From positions 124,001 through 188,000 of the forward strand of contig NZ_FNOK01000014.1 of the NCBI RefSeq assembly GCF_900106995.1: 64,000 nt of DNA. The letters run 5' to 3'. The DNA comes from Saccharopolyspora shandongensis (GTDB lineage Bacteria; Actinomycetota; Actinomycetes; Mycobacteriales; Pseudonocardiaceae). The notes beneath the pieces were generated by a model. The model was not told the origin of the DNA and did no database searches. It saw nothing but the letters and a program-made list of their open reading frames with translations. How positions within the stretch are numbered: position 1 is the first letter of the stretch; the number at the start of each line of letters is the position of its first letter. The position numbers and the translations under genes were made by a program. Below are positions 15,221 through 24,005 of this stretch, in pieces.

Positions 15221-17560
15221 ATGGACGAGGAGACGGTCGCTGACACAGGTGCCAGCGACGAGACCACGGACTTCTCTGCCGAGGAAACGACGGACTACAC
15301 GGCAGCGGAAACGACGGACTACTCCGCCGAAACCGATACCTCGGCCGAGCCTGACTACTCGGCGGATACCGATTACTCAGCCGGGACGGACTACACCGCC
15401 GACACAGCCGATTACGGCACTGCGGGGGATTCTTCTGACGTTGCTTACACCGATCCGTCCGATTACGGCCCCACCGGGGACTCCACCGACATCGCCTACA
15501 CCGATCCATCCGACTACGGGGCCGAGCCCACGGATGTGGTCTCGGAGGCGCCCGATTACTCGACGGAGGACGTGGACCAACCCGCCGAGGAGACCTCCGA
15601 CACCGGCGATTACACGACCCTGGAGTACCAGTTCCCCGAGGGTGAAACCCCGGTTTCCGGGGCCGACTACGAGCACCCCGGTGCCGGGGAACAGCCTGGG
15701 GTGGAGCCGGCGGAGCCGGGTTACGAGAGTTGGGGGCCGCACACTGAGTACGAGCATCCGGAGCGTGGGGCGTGGGATGACGTGCAGCCGGCGGAGCCCG
15801 GTTACGAGAGCTGGGGCCCACATACCGAGTACGAGCATCCGGAACGTGGCGCGTGGGACGGCGTGCAGCCGGCGGAGCCCGGTTACGAGAGCCTAGGACC
15901 GCACACCGATTACGAGCAGCCGGACTACTCGACGACGCAAGACGCGGGCTTGGCAGCGGAGCAGCAGGACCTCAGCCAGGAAGACCTGGACAGGCTGCGC
16001 GACCTCGATGCCCACGGCATCGCAGGTCCAACCGGGTACTACGGCGGCGAGGACCTGCGGGAGACGCTGGGGGCCGGCACTGCTGCCGACACTGGCGCCC
16101 AGGAAGACCCCAACGTCTCGTACTTCCTCGACCCGGGTTCCATCGGGCCGGCGACGGACGAGTCGTCAGGCGGTGGCGTCCAGGAGTACCCCGACGTCGC
16201 GGAATACCTCAAGCCGGGTTCCGCCGGGCCGGCGACGGACGAGTCGTCAGGCGGGTTGCTCGGCGAGTCCGGGCAGGCCCCCTGGGACGTGGGGACGTAC
16301 GACTCAACGGTCTTCGACACGTCCGGGCTCTGGGACGCCGGCGGCTGGGACACCGGGTTCTCCGACCAGGGACCACTGGGCGGGGGCTGGGAAACCGGAG
16401 GCTGGGGTGGTGGCGGCTGGGACACCGGCGGCTGGAGCACGACCACCACCACGCTGCCGTGGGCGCAGGGTGATCCGTTCTCGAACCCGTCCGTGCTCCA
16501 GATCACCGAGCCGGCCCTGTCCGGCAGCGGGCTCGGCGGCTTGGATGCGCTGGGCGGTCCGGTCGGCGCCACGACCTCCGCCGCCGGCGCCGCGATGGGT
16601 GTGGCCGGTGAGGCGCTGGGCAGCACCGACTGGGGTGCTTACGCCGGGGACACCCTGTCCGGGATGGGGTTCGGCGACTTCACCAACGTCGCCGACGACC
16701 TGCTCGGCGGGGAGTGGGGCGACCTGGCCGGTTCGGTGACGACCACGATCGGCGACATCGGGCTCGGCGACGTCGCGGGCGGCCTGCTCAGCGGGGACAT
16801 CGGCGGGCTGGCCGACAACGTGGCCAGCGGGCTCGGCATCGGCGATTTCGGCCAGGCGGCCACCGACCTCTACAACGGCGATTGGGGCGGCCTGCTCGGG
16901 ACCGCAGCCGACGAGCTCGGCCTCGGCGATCTCGGTCCGATCGACGACGTGGCCGGTGACGTGCTCAGCGGCGACTGGGGCGGGGTGGCCGGTGAAGCGG
17001 CCGGTGTTGCGGCCGATGCGCTCGGTGTCGGGGAATACGCGGACGCGGCCACTGGTGTGCTCAGCGGTGACTGGGGCGGCATGCTGACCACCGCGGTGGA
17101 CCTCGGCGGCGACGCGCTCGGCGTCGGCGGCCTCGCCTCGGGCGTCGATGACCTCTTCTCGGGCGACTACAGCGAGGCGGTCGGCGGTGTCGCGGGCGCG
17201 ACCATTGGCGGAGTCTTCCTCGGGCCGCTGGGAGCCGCGGCCGGTGGCTGGCTCGGCAGCGAGTTCGGCGAATGGCTCGGCGACGCCGGTGTGGACGATG
17301 CCATCGACGACGCGGCCGACGCGGTGGGCGACGCCGCCTGGGACTTCGTGACCGACATCGGATTCGACGACGAGTTCTCGGACGTCTGGGACTTCGGCAC
17401 GGAGACGGTCAGCGACATCGGTGACACCTTCACCGATTTCGGCACGGCGGCGGGCGACGTGGTCGACGACGCCGCGGAGACGGTGACCGACGTGGTCGAC
17501 GACGTCGGCGGTGCCCTGGAGGACGCGGGCGACGCCATCAGCGACTTCTTCGGATTCTGA
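15221..17560 (+). CDS. Large acidic repeat protein (IniB-like position)
   Basis: A 779-aa, very acidic, low-complexity protein. The N-terminus is made of DYSAD/TDYTA-like Asp-Tyr-Thr units, then three 26-residue repeats (PAEPGYESWGPHTEYEHPER core), two PGS-GPATDESSGG units, a Gly/Trp-rich stretch and a C-terminal array of GDWGG-centred repeats. A Gly/Ala segment near VGGVAGATIGGVFLGPLGAA could insert in a membrane. The ATG at 15221 follows AGGCAGGAAG; earlier starts at 15173 (GTG) and 15176 (ATG) overlap the Hsp70 stop. By position it matches IniB of the mycobacterial iniBAC operon, but I see no N-terminal IniB similarity. A surface or scaffold role is inference. Confidence 0.75.
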   Translation: MDEETVADTGASDETTDFSAEETTDYTAAETTDYSAETDTSAEPDYSADTDYSAGTDYTADTADYGTAGDSSDVAYTDPSDYGPTGDSTDIAYTDPSDYGAEPTDVVSEAPDYSTEDVDQPAEETSDTGDYTTLEYQFPEGETPVSGADYEHPGAGEQPGVEPAEPGYESWGPHTEYEHPERGAWDDVQPAEPGYESWGPHTEYEHPERGAWDGVQPAEPGYESLGPHTDYEQPDYSTTQDAGLAAEQQDLSQEDLDRLRDLDAHGIAGPTGYYGGEDLRETLGAGTAADTGAQEDPNVSYFLDPGSIGPATDESSGGGVQEYPDVAEYLKPGSAGPATDESSGGLLGESGQAPWDVGTYDSTVFDTSGLWDAGGWDTGFSDQGPLGGGWETGGWGGGGWDTGGWSTTTTTLPWAQGDPFSNPSVLQITEPALSGSGLGGLDALGGPVGATTSAAGAAMGVAGEALGSTDWGAYAGDTLSGMGFGDFTNVADDLLGGEWGDLAGSVTTTIGDIGLGDVAGGLLSGDIGGLADNVASGLGIGDFGQAATDLYNGDWGGLLGTAADELGLGDLGPIDDVAGDVLSGDWGGVAGEAAGVAADALGVGEYADAATGVLSGDWGGMLTTAVDLGGDALGVGGLASGVDDLFSGDYSEAVGGVAGATIGGVFLGPLGAAAGGWLGSEFGEWLGDAGVDDAIDDAADAVGDAAWDFVTDIGFDDEFSDVWDFGTETVSDIGDTFTDFGTAAGDVVDDAAETVTDVVDDVGGALEDAGDAISDFFGF
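15705..15938 (+). repeat. Three tandem 78-bp direct repeats
   Basis: Three adjacent copies of a 78-bp unit start near 15705, 15783 and 15861. Each encodes a PAEPGYES...EYEHPER-type block, with the third diverging at its end (PHTDYEQPD). Copies 1 and 2 differ mainly at third positions. Confidence 0.85.
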
Positions 17561-17611
17561 CCGATGCTCATCCACAGTGGACTTTGACGGCAACGGGGTC
17601 AGGTGGCGGCA

Positions 17612-19504
17612 ATGACAGAGCCATCGCAGCAACCCAAGCCCCCCGAGGGGGGCTCCGCGCACTGGGTGGACGGCGTCGCAGCCGTCCTGGCCGCGGCCAG
17701 CAAGCTCGCCGAGAAGAGCGGGCGCAAGGACCTGGTCCGGCGGTTGAACGCGGACCGGAAGCACTTGGCCGACCGGAAGAAGCGGTTGATCCGCATCGTC
17801 GTGGTCGGCGAGTTCAAGAAGGGCAAGAGCTCGCTGGTCAACGCCTTGGTCAACGTGCCGATCTGCCCGGTGGTGGACACCGCGTCCACCGCCGTGCCGA
17901 TGTCGATCGCCTACGCCGAGAAACCCACCGTCACGTTGACCTACCAGCCGAGCGGCAACGGAAAGAAGGAAGCCAGCCGGGTGACCGCGCCGTTGAAGGA
18001 AGTTCCCAGGCAGGTCACCGAGGCGCCGCCGAACGGCGAGGGCAACAAACTGATGTGGGTGGACGTGGGCATCCCGAACCAGCTGCTGTCGCAGGGCGTG
18101 ACCTTCGTGGACACGCCGGTCGGCGGCCTGAGCGAGACGGCGGAGGCGCCCACCTACGGCGTGCTGTCGGCCGCCGACGCGCTGGTGTTCGCCACCGACG
18201 CCGCGCAGGAACTCACCGCCACGGAGATCGAACTGCTCAAATCCGCGAAGAACCTCTGCCCGAGCGTGGTCTGCGCGGTGACGAAGATCGACCTCTACCC
18301 GCAGTGGCGGCTGATCGTCGAGCAGGACAAGGCGCACCTGCGTGCCGCGGGTCTGGAGATCCCGGTGTTCCCGGTGGCCACCGCATTGCAGGCGCAGGCC
18401 GCGCTCAAGCGCGACAAGCGGTTGTTCGCGGAGTCGGGTTGCGTGCCGCTACTGGCCTACCTCGGGCAGAAAGTCGTCGCCAACATCGAACGGCTCACGC
18501 TGACCGCGGTCGCCGCGAACTTCCACGACGTGCTGGGCCAGGTCGACCAGGTGCTGGCGACCCGGCAGAAGGCGCTGGCCGATCCCGCGCAGGGCAAGGA
18601 GCTCGTCGCGAAGCTGCAGGCGGCGGGGAAGAAGGCCGAGTCGCTGCGCGCCACCGGGGCGCGTTGGCAGCAGACGCTCGGTGACGGCTTCGGCAACATC
18701 TCGTCCGATGTGGACTTCGACATGCGGCGGCGGTTCCGGGATCTCACCAAGGAGGCCAACAAGGCGATCAACGAAGGAGATCCGGCGAAGACCTGGGACG
18801 AGATCCAGGCGTGGATGCGGCGCCGGCTGACCGCCGAGGTGGTGGAGAACTACACGCTGCTCCAGCAATGCGTCGCCGAACTCGGCAAGTCGGTGGCCGA
18901 GCAGTTCGCCGAGGAACAGCAGGGCACCGAGGTGGAAGTGCACGCCGAGGCCCCCACGGACCTGATCAAGGAGCTGGAGGAGGCGGCCGAGGACGTCGAG
19001 ATCGTCAAGGCCAGCCTGAAGACCAAGGGGATGCGCACCGGCATGCTGCTGTTCAAGACCGTGGGCCGGGTGGCGCTGACGTCCGGGATGAACCCGGTGT
19101 CGATGGCCTTCAGCGTCCTCAGCGGCGTCGGCGGACTGCACTCCGGAGCCAAGCGCGACGTGCAGGAACGCCGCCAGAAGGCCAGGGCGGCGGTCAACCA
19201 GTACACCGAGGACCTGAAGTTCCACATCGCAAAGGACTCCAAGGACACCATCCGCCGGATGCAGCGCGAGATGCGGCAGGGTTATTCCCAGCGCGCGGCG
19301 GAACTGCAGAACGCGGCGGCGCAGTCGGTGGCGGCGGCCAAGAAGTCGTTGCAGGCCGACAAGAACCAGCGGGAGCGCCGCCTGCCCGAGATGGAGCAGG
19401 CCCGCAGGTCCGTGGCAATGCTGCGCAGGAAAGCCGAAACACTCTTCCGGGCAAGTGAAGGCGGGGTGCGGGATGAACAACCCATCGCTCATCCAGCAGG
19501 TTGA
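17612..19504 (+). CDS. Dynamin-like GTPase (IniA-like)
   Basis: A 630-aa bacterial dynamin-family protein. GTPase motifs: G1 GEFKKGKSS at 66-74, G3 DTPVGG at 168-173 and G4 TKID at 225-228. A long helical stalk follows, with a hydrophobic patch around VGRVALTSGMNPVSMAFSVL that could be the membrane paddle, then a charged coiled region to the end. Bacterial dynamins remodel or repair membranes, and IniA of mycobacteria has membrane fission activity. AGGTGG precedes the ATG at 17612; a GTG at 17603 is possible. It overlaps the following GTPase gene, consistent with a heteromeric pair. Confidence 0.85.
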   Translation: MTEPSQQPKPPEGGSAHWVDGVAAVLAAASKLAEKSGRKDLVRRLNADRKHLADRKKRLIRIVVVGEFKKGKSSLVNALVNVPICPVVDTASTAVPMSIAYAEKPTVTLTYQPSGNGKKEASRVTAPLKEVPRQVTEAPPNGEGNKLMWVDVGIPNQLLSQGVTFVDTPVGGLSETAEAPTYGVLSAADALVFATDAAQELTATEIELLKSAKNLCPSVVCAVTKIDLYPQWRLIVEQDKAHLRAAGLEIPVFPVATALQAQAALKRDKRLFAESGCVPLLAYLGQKVVANIERLTLTAVAANFHDVLGQVDQVLATRQKALADPAQGKELVAKLQAAGKKAESLRATGARWQQTLGDGFGNISSDVDFDMRRRFRDLTKEANKAINEGDPAKTWDEIQAWMRRRLTAEVVENYTLLQQCVAELGKSVAEQFAEEQQGTEVEVHAEAPTDLIKELEEAAEDVEIVKASLKTKGMRTGMLLFKTVGRVALTSGMNPVSMAFSVLSGVGGLHSGAKRDVQERRQKARAAVNQYTEDLKFHIAKDSKDTIRRMQREMRQGYSQRAAELQNAAAQSVAAAKKSLQADKNQRERRLPEMEQARRSVAMLRRKAETLFRASEGGVRDEQPIAHPAG

Positions 19505-20960
19505 CGGGCTGATCCGGTCGGCGGCCACCGCCTACGCGGGCACCCCGGCCGAGGCATCGCTGCAGACCCTCGCGGTGCGGGTGCGGCAGCCGCTGCGGGT
19601 GGCCATCGCGGGCAAGGTCAAGGCCGGCAAGTCCACCCTGCTCAACGCGTTGATCGGCGAGGAGCTGGCGGCCACCGACGCGGGCGAGTGCACCCGCATC
19701 GTCACCTGGTTCCAGCACGGCGAAGGGTGTCGCGTGGTGCTGCAGCCCAGGCAGGGGGAGGCACGCGAGGTGCGGTACGCCCGCCCGGACGGCCGCGCCA
19801 TCGTGATCGACCTCGGCGGCGCCCGGGCCGCCGACGTGGAGCGGCTGGTGGTGGAGTGGCCGTCCACCGCGCTGCGCAACTTCATGCTCATCGACACGCC
19901 GGGGATCGGTTCGGTGTCGGCGGACATCTCCGAGCGGGCCCAGGACTTCCTGACCCCGGCGAACGGCCGGGTCACGCCGGCCGATGCGGTGCTGTACCTG
20001 ATGCGCTACGCGCACCGCGAGGACATCCGGTTGCTGGAGGCGTTCCACGACGACGACATCGTGCAACCGACACCGGTCAACGCGGTGGGCGTGCTGTCGC
20101 GGGCCGACGAGATCGGCGCGGGCAAGATGGATTCGATGGCGAGCGCGGCGCGCGTGGCCGATTCCTACCGGAAGAACGAGCAGGTGCGTCGGCTGTGCCA
20201 GACGGTGCTGCCGGTGACCGGGCTGCTCGCCTACACCGGGCGGACCCTGCGAGAGGAGGAATTCCACGCGCTGGAACTGCTGGCCAGGGCGCCGACCGAG
20301 GAACTGGCACCGACACTGGTTTCGGTGGACCGCTTCGTCAAGCTGGACTGCCCCGCCGAAGTCGACGCCGAAGGGCGGAGCCGGCTGCTGGACCGCCTGG
20401 GCTTGTACGGGCTGCGGCTGGGCATCGAGCTGATCCGGTCGGGCAAGTGCGGCAGTTCCGTGCAGCTGGCCGCGATGCTCATCGAGAACTCCGGGCTGCG
20501 GCAGCTCGTCGCGGCGCTGGGCACCCAGTTCGCCGCCCGGGCCGAAGTGCTCAAGTCCCGATCGGTGCTGCAGGCGCTGGGCACGGTGCTGCGGCAGATG
20601 CCGTTGGAGGGAAACAAACAACTGGTCGCGGAGACGGAGCGGGTGTGGGCCGGCGCCCACGAGATCGCCGAGCTCCGGTTGCTCAACTCCCTGCGGCAAG
20701 ACCCCGCCGGGCTCACCGAGGAGGAGGTCGCGGCAGCCGAGCGACTGCTGGGAAGTTCGGGAATCGCCCCGGCCCGCCGCCTCGGGCTGGCGCCGGAGGC
20801 CGACCAGGGAGCGATCCGCAATGCCGCGCAGGAGGCGCTGGCCCGTTGGCAGAGCCGGGCGGAGAACCCCGCGAGCCTGCGGCAGTCGGTCGCCGCGGCC
20901 CACGTCCTGATTCGCACCTGCGAGGGAATGCTGGGCGACCTCGTCGAGCCGACCGGGTGA
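19473..20960 (+). CDS. Dynamin-like GTPase, second partner (IniC-like)
   Basis: A 495-aa dynamin-like GTPase. G1 is GKVKAGKST at 47-55, G3 DTPGIG at 141-146 and G4 SRAD at 209-212. A helical region follows, without an obvious long transmembrane segment. The start at 19473 lies inside the last 32 bases of the upstream GTPase gene, so the two are translationally linked; a GTG at 19455 is an alternative. Paired dynamins of this kind occur as IniA/IniC in mycobacteria. It probably acts with its neighbour at the cytoplasmic membrane. Confidence 0.85.
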   Translation: MNNPSLIQQVDGLIRSAATAYAGTPAEASLQTLAVRVRQPLRVAIAGKVKAGKSTLLNALIGEELAATDAGECTRIVTWFQHGEGCRVVLQPRQGEAREVRYARPDGRAIVIDLGGARAADVERLVVEWPSTALRNFMLIDTPGIGSVSADISERAQDFLTPANGRVTPADAVLYLMRYAHREDIRLLEAFHDDDIVQPTPVNAVGVLSRADEIGAGKMDSMASAARVADSYRKNEQVRRLCQTVLPVTGLLAYTGRTLREEEFHALELLARAPTEELAPTLVSVDRFVKLDCPAEVDAEGRSRLLDRLGLYGLRLGIELIRSGKCGSSVQLAAMLIENSGLRQLVAALGTQFAARAEVLKSRSVLQALGTVLRQMPLEGNKQLVAETERVWAGAHEIAELRLLNSLRQDPAGLTEEEVAAAERLLGSSGIAPARRLGLAPEADQGAIRNAAQEALARWQSRAENPASLRQSVAAAHVLIRTCEGMLGDLVEPTG

Positions 20961-21074
20961 CCCCGGAGCAGTCGCGACCTGCTGTCGTTCGGCAGCGGGT
21001 CGCCTGAGTTCGAACATCGGTGCCCGTCGGGCTGGAGCGCGCGTTCTGCTCGGCGGACTGGGAAGGAGGGTCCT

Positions 21075-21773
21075 GTGCAAGACGTGGGACCGAAAGCGAA
21101 TCCTGGATATCCGAACGACAGCGGCGTCCCGTTCCCCGGGCCCGTCCAGGAAGGCGACTTCAGCGACGAGCACGCGGGCGAGCGGGCCGGAAAGGCGATC
21201 GGCGGCATGATCGGAGGTGCTGCCGGTGCGGAGTTCGGCCCGCCCGGAACGGGCTGGGCAGGTAGCGAGATCGGCGGAGGAATCGGCGGCATCGCCGGGG
21301 AAGGAGTCGACGCGGTCCGCGGCATGGAGGTGGTGGACGACGAGGACCTCCCGCACGAAGTAGACCCCGCTGACGCGGGAGCCGAGGCTGCCGCGTCCGA
21401 GCAGGGCGCAGGCATGTGCCTCCCCGGCACGGATGACATGGGTGGAATGTCGGCGGATGCGAACATGTCGGGCGGCTACTCCGACGAACCCAACATGTCG
21501 GTCGACCCGGGCTCGCTCGACGGCGGCTATTCCGTCGACCCGGACTCGCTCGACGGCGGCTATTCCGTCGACCCGGGTTCGCTCGACGGTGGCTATTCCG
21601 TCGACCCGGACTCGCTCGATGGCGGCTATTCCGTCGACCCGGGCATGACCGATGGCGGCTACTCGGTCGACCCGGGTTCGCTCGACGGTGGCTATTCCGT
21701 CGACCCGGGCATGACCGATGACGACTACTCCGCTGATCCTGGCATGACCGACGACGACTCGGCGGACTATTGA
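21075..21773 (+). CDS. Glycine-zipper protein with GGYSVDP repeats
   Basis: A 232-aa protein with a GTG start after an excellent ribosome site (GGAAGGAGGG). Residues about 35-70 form a Gly-rich zipper (GKAIGGMIGGAAGAEFG and GSEIGGGIGG), a motif that can pack in membranes. The C-terminal half is an array of 11-residue repeats of the type GGYSVDPGSLD, ending in acidic DDYSADP units. The Asp-Tyr-Ser flavour matches the large acidic protein at 15221, suggesting a common partner or surface. No named family is recognised. It closes the Hsp70-dynamin block. Confidence 0.72.
   Translation: MQDVGPKANPGYPNDSGVPFPGPVQEGDFSDEHAGERAGKAIGGMIGGAAGAEFGPPGTGWAGSEIGGGIGGIAGEGVDAVRGMEVVDDEDLPHEVDPADAGAEAAASEQGAGMCLPGTDDMGGMSADANMSGGYSDEPNMSVDPGSLDGGYSVDPDSLDGGYSVDPGSLDGGYSVDPDSLDGGYSVDPGMTDGGYSVDPGSLDGGYSVDPGMTDDDYSADPGMTDDDSADY
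21501..21740 (+). repeat. 33-bp tandem repeats encoding (GGYSVDPxSLD)n
   Basis: Seven near-identical 33-bp units with mostly synonymous changes; the last copies replace SLDG with MTDG or MTDD. The array is a likely site of copy-number variation. Confidence 0.85.
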
Positions 21774-21907
21774 GGAGGTGATGGCTTCAGATCCGTTCTC
21801 GTCGACGAGAACGGGACGATGGATCTGCTCCGTGCCGCGCGGCGGATCGAGGTGCAGCACCGCGAGCTTGGTGAGCTGGCCGTGCACGGACGGTGTTCGC
21901 GGTGGGG

Positions 21908-22414
21908 TCAGCCGGTGCGGCGCGGTAGGCGGTGGAGCTCGACGTTCCGGATCTGCTCGTCGGAGATGTCGGCAGTCACGTACGAGCAGTGCGGCTGGCT
22001 GCGGCGATCGGTGGGCGAACCGGGGTTGAGCAGTCGAAGACCGCCGGGCGTGGTGGTGTCCCACGGGATGTGGCTGTGCCCGAACACGAGCACGTCGGTG
22101 TCCGGGAACGAGCGGTCACACCTGGCTTCCCGGCCTTGCGCGGAGCCGGTCTCGTGGATCACGGCGAGCCGGACTCCGTCCAGCTCGGCACGGGCGATTT
22201 CGGGAAGCCGGTTTCGCAGTTCTGGACCGTCGTTGTTGCCGTACACCCCGATCATTCGTGCGCTGCGCGCCTCTAGTTCGTCCAGCAGCGCGACATCGAC
22301 CCAGTCGCCGGCGTGGATGACGACGTCGGCGGCTGCCACCGCGTCCCAGATCTCCGGTGGCAGGGCCTTGGCGCGTTTCGGGACGTGCGTGTCGGCGATC
22401 AGCAGCAGGTGCAT
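21908..22414 (-). CDS. Metallophosphoesterase, YfcE/MJ0936-type
   Basis: A 168-aa calcineurin-like phosphoesterase with all motifs: DTH at the N-terminus (LLIADTHVPK), GDW (IHAGDW), GNND, an HE pair and GHSHIP. These bind two metal ions and hydrolyse phosphodiesters. The start at 22414 places the first motif at the N-terminus; upstream in-frame codons encode no conserved sequence. The substrate is not predictable from sequence. It is convergent with the repeat-protein gene. Confidence 0.83.
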   Translation of the reverse strand: MHLLLIADTHVPKRAKALPPEIWDAVAAADVVIHAGDWVDVALLDELEARSARMIGVYGNNDGPELRNRLPEIARAELDGVRLAVIHETGSAQGREARCDRSFPDTDVLVFGHSHIPWDTTTPGGLRLLNPGSPTDRRSQPHCSYVTADISDEQIRNVELHRLPRRTG

Positions 22415-22550
22415 GCCTCGAGTGTCGACGAGGCCGGTACCGCTCCGCCACAGCGCCGACCATCGCTCGATGCGCTGAGTTCGGGCTACCGGCACCGTAT
22501 TCGCCAGGAACCTCCCGCGAACGAGGCGCCGCGAACTCGGTTCGCTCTCC

Positions 22551-23480
22551 CTACGGCCCGTCTTGCCGGCCGTTGAACTCCTCGCGCCGTTCTCGCACGT
22601 ATTGCTCCACTGTTCGGGCGGGTTGGCCGGTGATCTTCTCGACGTCGGTGGTGGCGCGGTCGTAGCGGCCGTCGCGGTGCAGTTTCGCCATCGTGGCGAT
22701 GTGTTGCTGCACGTGGGGATTCAGGTCGGTGCTCGTCATCTGGTCGAACCACTCGTCGTAGGAGAGGTGCGCGGCGGTGATCGGTCGACCCAGCGCGCGT
22801 GAGTACTCGTGGGCGAGTTCGTCGATGCCCAGGGTCTCGGGGCCGGTCAGTTCGTACACCGAGCCGATGTGGCGTTGCGGTGCGCGCAGGACTGCGGTGA
22901 CCACGTTGGCGACATCGTCGGCGGCGATGGGGGAGGTGCGGCCCGTTCCGAAGGGCAGCGCCAGCGTGTCGTGGTCGCGGATCGACTGCGCGGCGAGCAC
23001 GGCGAACAGCGGGTTCTCGAGCAGCACCGTGGGTCTGATGTGCACTGCCGGGACCGCGGACCAGTCGATGACGTGTTCGGCCAGCCAGTGCAGGCGTTGC
23101 TGGTGGGATTCCGCCGTGCTCGTCGCCGTCATCTGGGAGACGGTCATCTGCGACATGTTGACCAGGACTTCGAGGCCGGGCGGTTCGCGGACCGCCGCGC
23201 AGACGACGGCGGTGGCTTCGAGGTAGTCCGGCGAGACGCTCATGCTGAAGAACATCCGGTTGATGCCGTCGGTGGCTGCGGCGACGTGCACGGGGTTGGT
23301 GAGGTCGCCGACGATGACATCCGCGCCGAGGTCGCGCAGCGCTTCGGCCCGGGCGTCGTCGTGGTGGACCATGGCGCGAACCGCCAGGTGGTGGGCGAGG
23401 AGGTGTTCCACGACGAGCGGGCTGATCCCGCCGACTCCGCCGCCGGCACCGGTGATCAGGTACGTGGGTTCGGTGGTCAT
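22551..23480 (-). CDS. NmrA-like NAD(P)-binding protein
   Basis: A 309-aa atypical SDR. The cofactor motif TGAGGGVGG stands at residues 10-18, and the middle part has VNMSQMTVSQMTATSTAES and a VHIRPTVLLENPLF strand as in NmrA/HSCARG-type sensors and quinone reductase-like proteins. No catalytic Tyr-x3-Lys is evident, which favours a regulatory or redox-sensing role. The ATG at 23480 starts directly before the Rossmann motif. It has no clear operon partners. Confidence 0.8.
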   Translation of the reverse strand: MTTEPTYLITGAGGGVGGISPLVVEHLLAHHLAVRAMVHHDDARAEALRDLGADVIVGDLTNPVHVAAATDGINRMFFSMSVSPDYLEATAVVCAAVREPPGLEVLVNMSQMTVSQMTATSTAESHQQRLHWLAEHVIDWSAVPAVHIRPTVLLENPLFAVLAAQSIRDHDTLALPFGTGRTSPIAADDVANVVTAVLRAPQRHIGSVYELTGPETLGIDELAHEYSRALGRPITAAHLSYDEWFDQMTSTDLNPHVQQHIATMAKLHRDGRYDRATTDVEKITGQPARTVEQYVRERREEFNGRQDGP

Positions 23481-24005
23481 CGAAAAGCCTCGCGCGTCAT
23501 CGGTTCTTCGTGTGGCGCCGGGTTTGGGGCGGAGCTCTCGGGCCTGTCGCAGTCGGCGGGGGCGTCCGCACGCTGCTCACCTGGAGGCATCTCTCCGGCT
23601 CTCACCAGTCTCCGCTCCCGAGCTGGTGGCGCACCAGGTTCGTTGGTCCCTGCGCGTCCCGGGGAAGGCCGACCGATGATGTACGTCCGGCTCCGGCCGG
23701 GAGCCCGGCGCATCGCCACCGCGAGCACCTGCCCGGCATCCTCTATCCGCACTACCGCAATCGACATTAGACTCTTCGGGTCAATTCGATGCTCGGCGCG
23801 ATCGAGAGGGCGCTGCGCGCTGGCCGGGTTGAGGCGGTGCGTGGAAACGCCGCCGTGGCAACCACGCGCGCAGAGCCGTCGGCTCCGGGGACGGGACCAC
23901 CGAAGGGAAAGCCGCCGAGGTAGCGCGCTACGCCCGGCGTTCCTGAAGTGAAACAGCCGCACGGACGCTCGGTTCGGTCGGCTGAACGGGCCAGGGAAGT
24001 CCACA
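23481..24005. other. 525-bp gene-free region
   Basis: No reading frame here has convincing coding character. The stretch around 23755-23790 is locally AT-richer (GACATTAGACTC) and might contain a promoter, but I cannot assign a start. It separates the divergent NmrA-like and membrane-protein genes. Confidence 0.35.

Noticed and set aside
19194..22064. Minus-strand frame of 956 codons across the dynamin and repeat genes
   Set aside because: It reads as low-complexity Arg/Ala/His sequence opposite genes with clear GTPase motifs, so it is an antisense artefact.
21819..22478. Plus-strand frame starting MDLLRAARRIEVQHRELGEL
   Set aside because: The first 25 residues look protein-like, but the rest is antisense to the phosphoesterase and there is no good ribosome site. 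At most a small remnant at 21819-21907.
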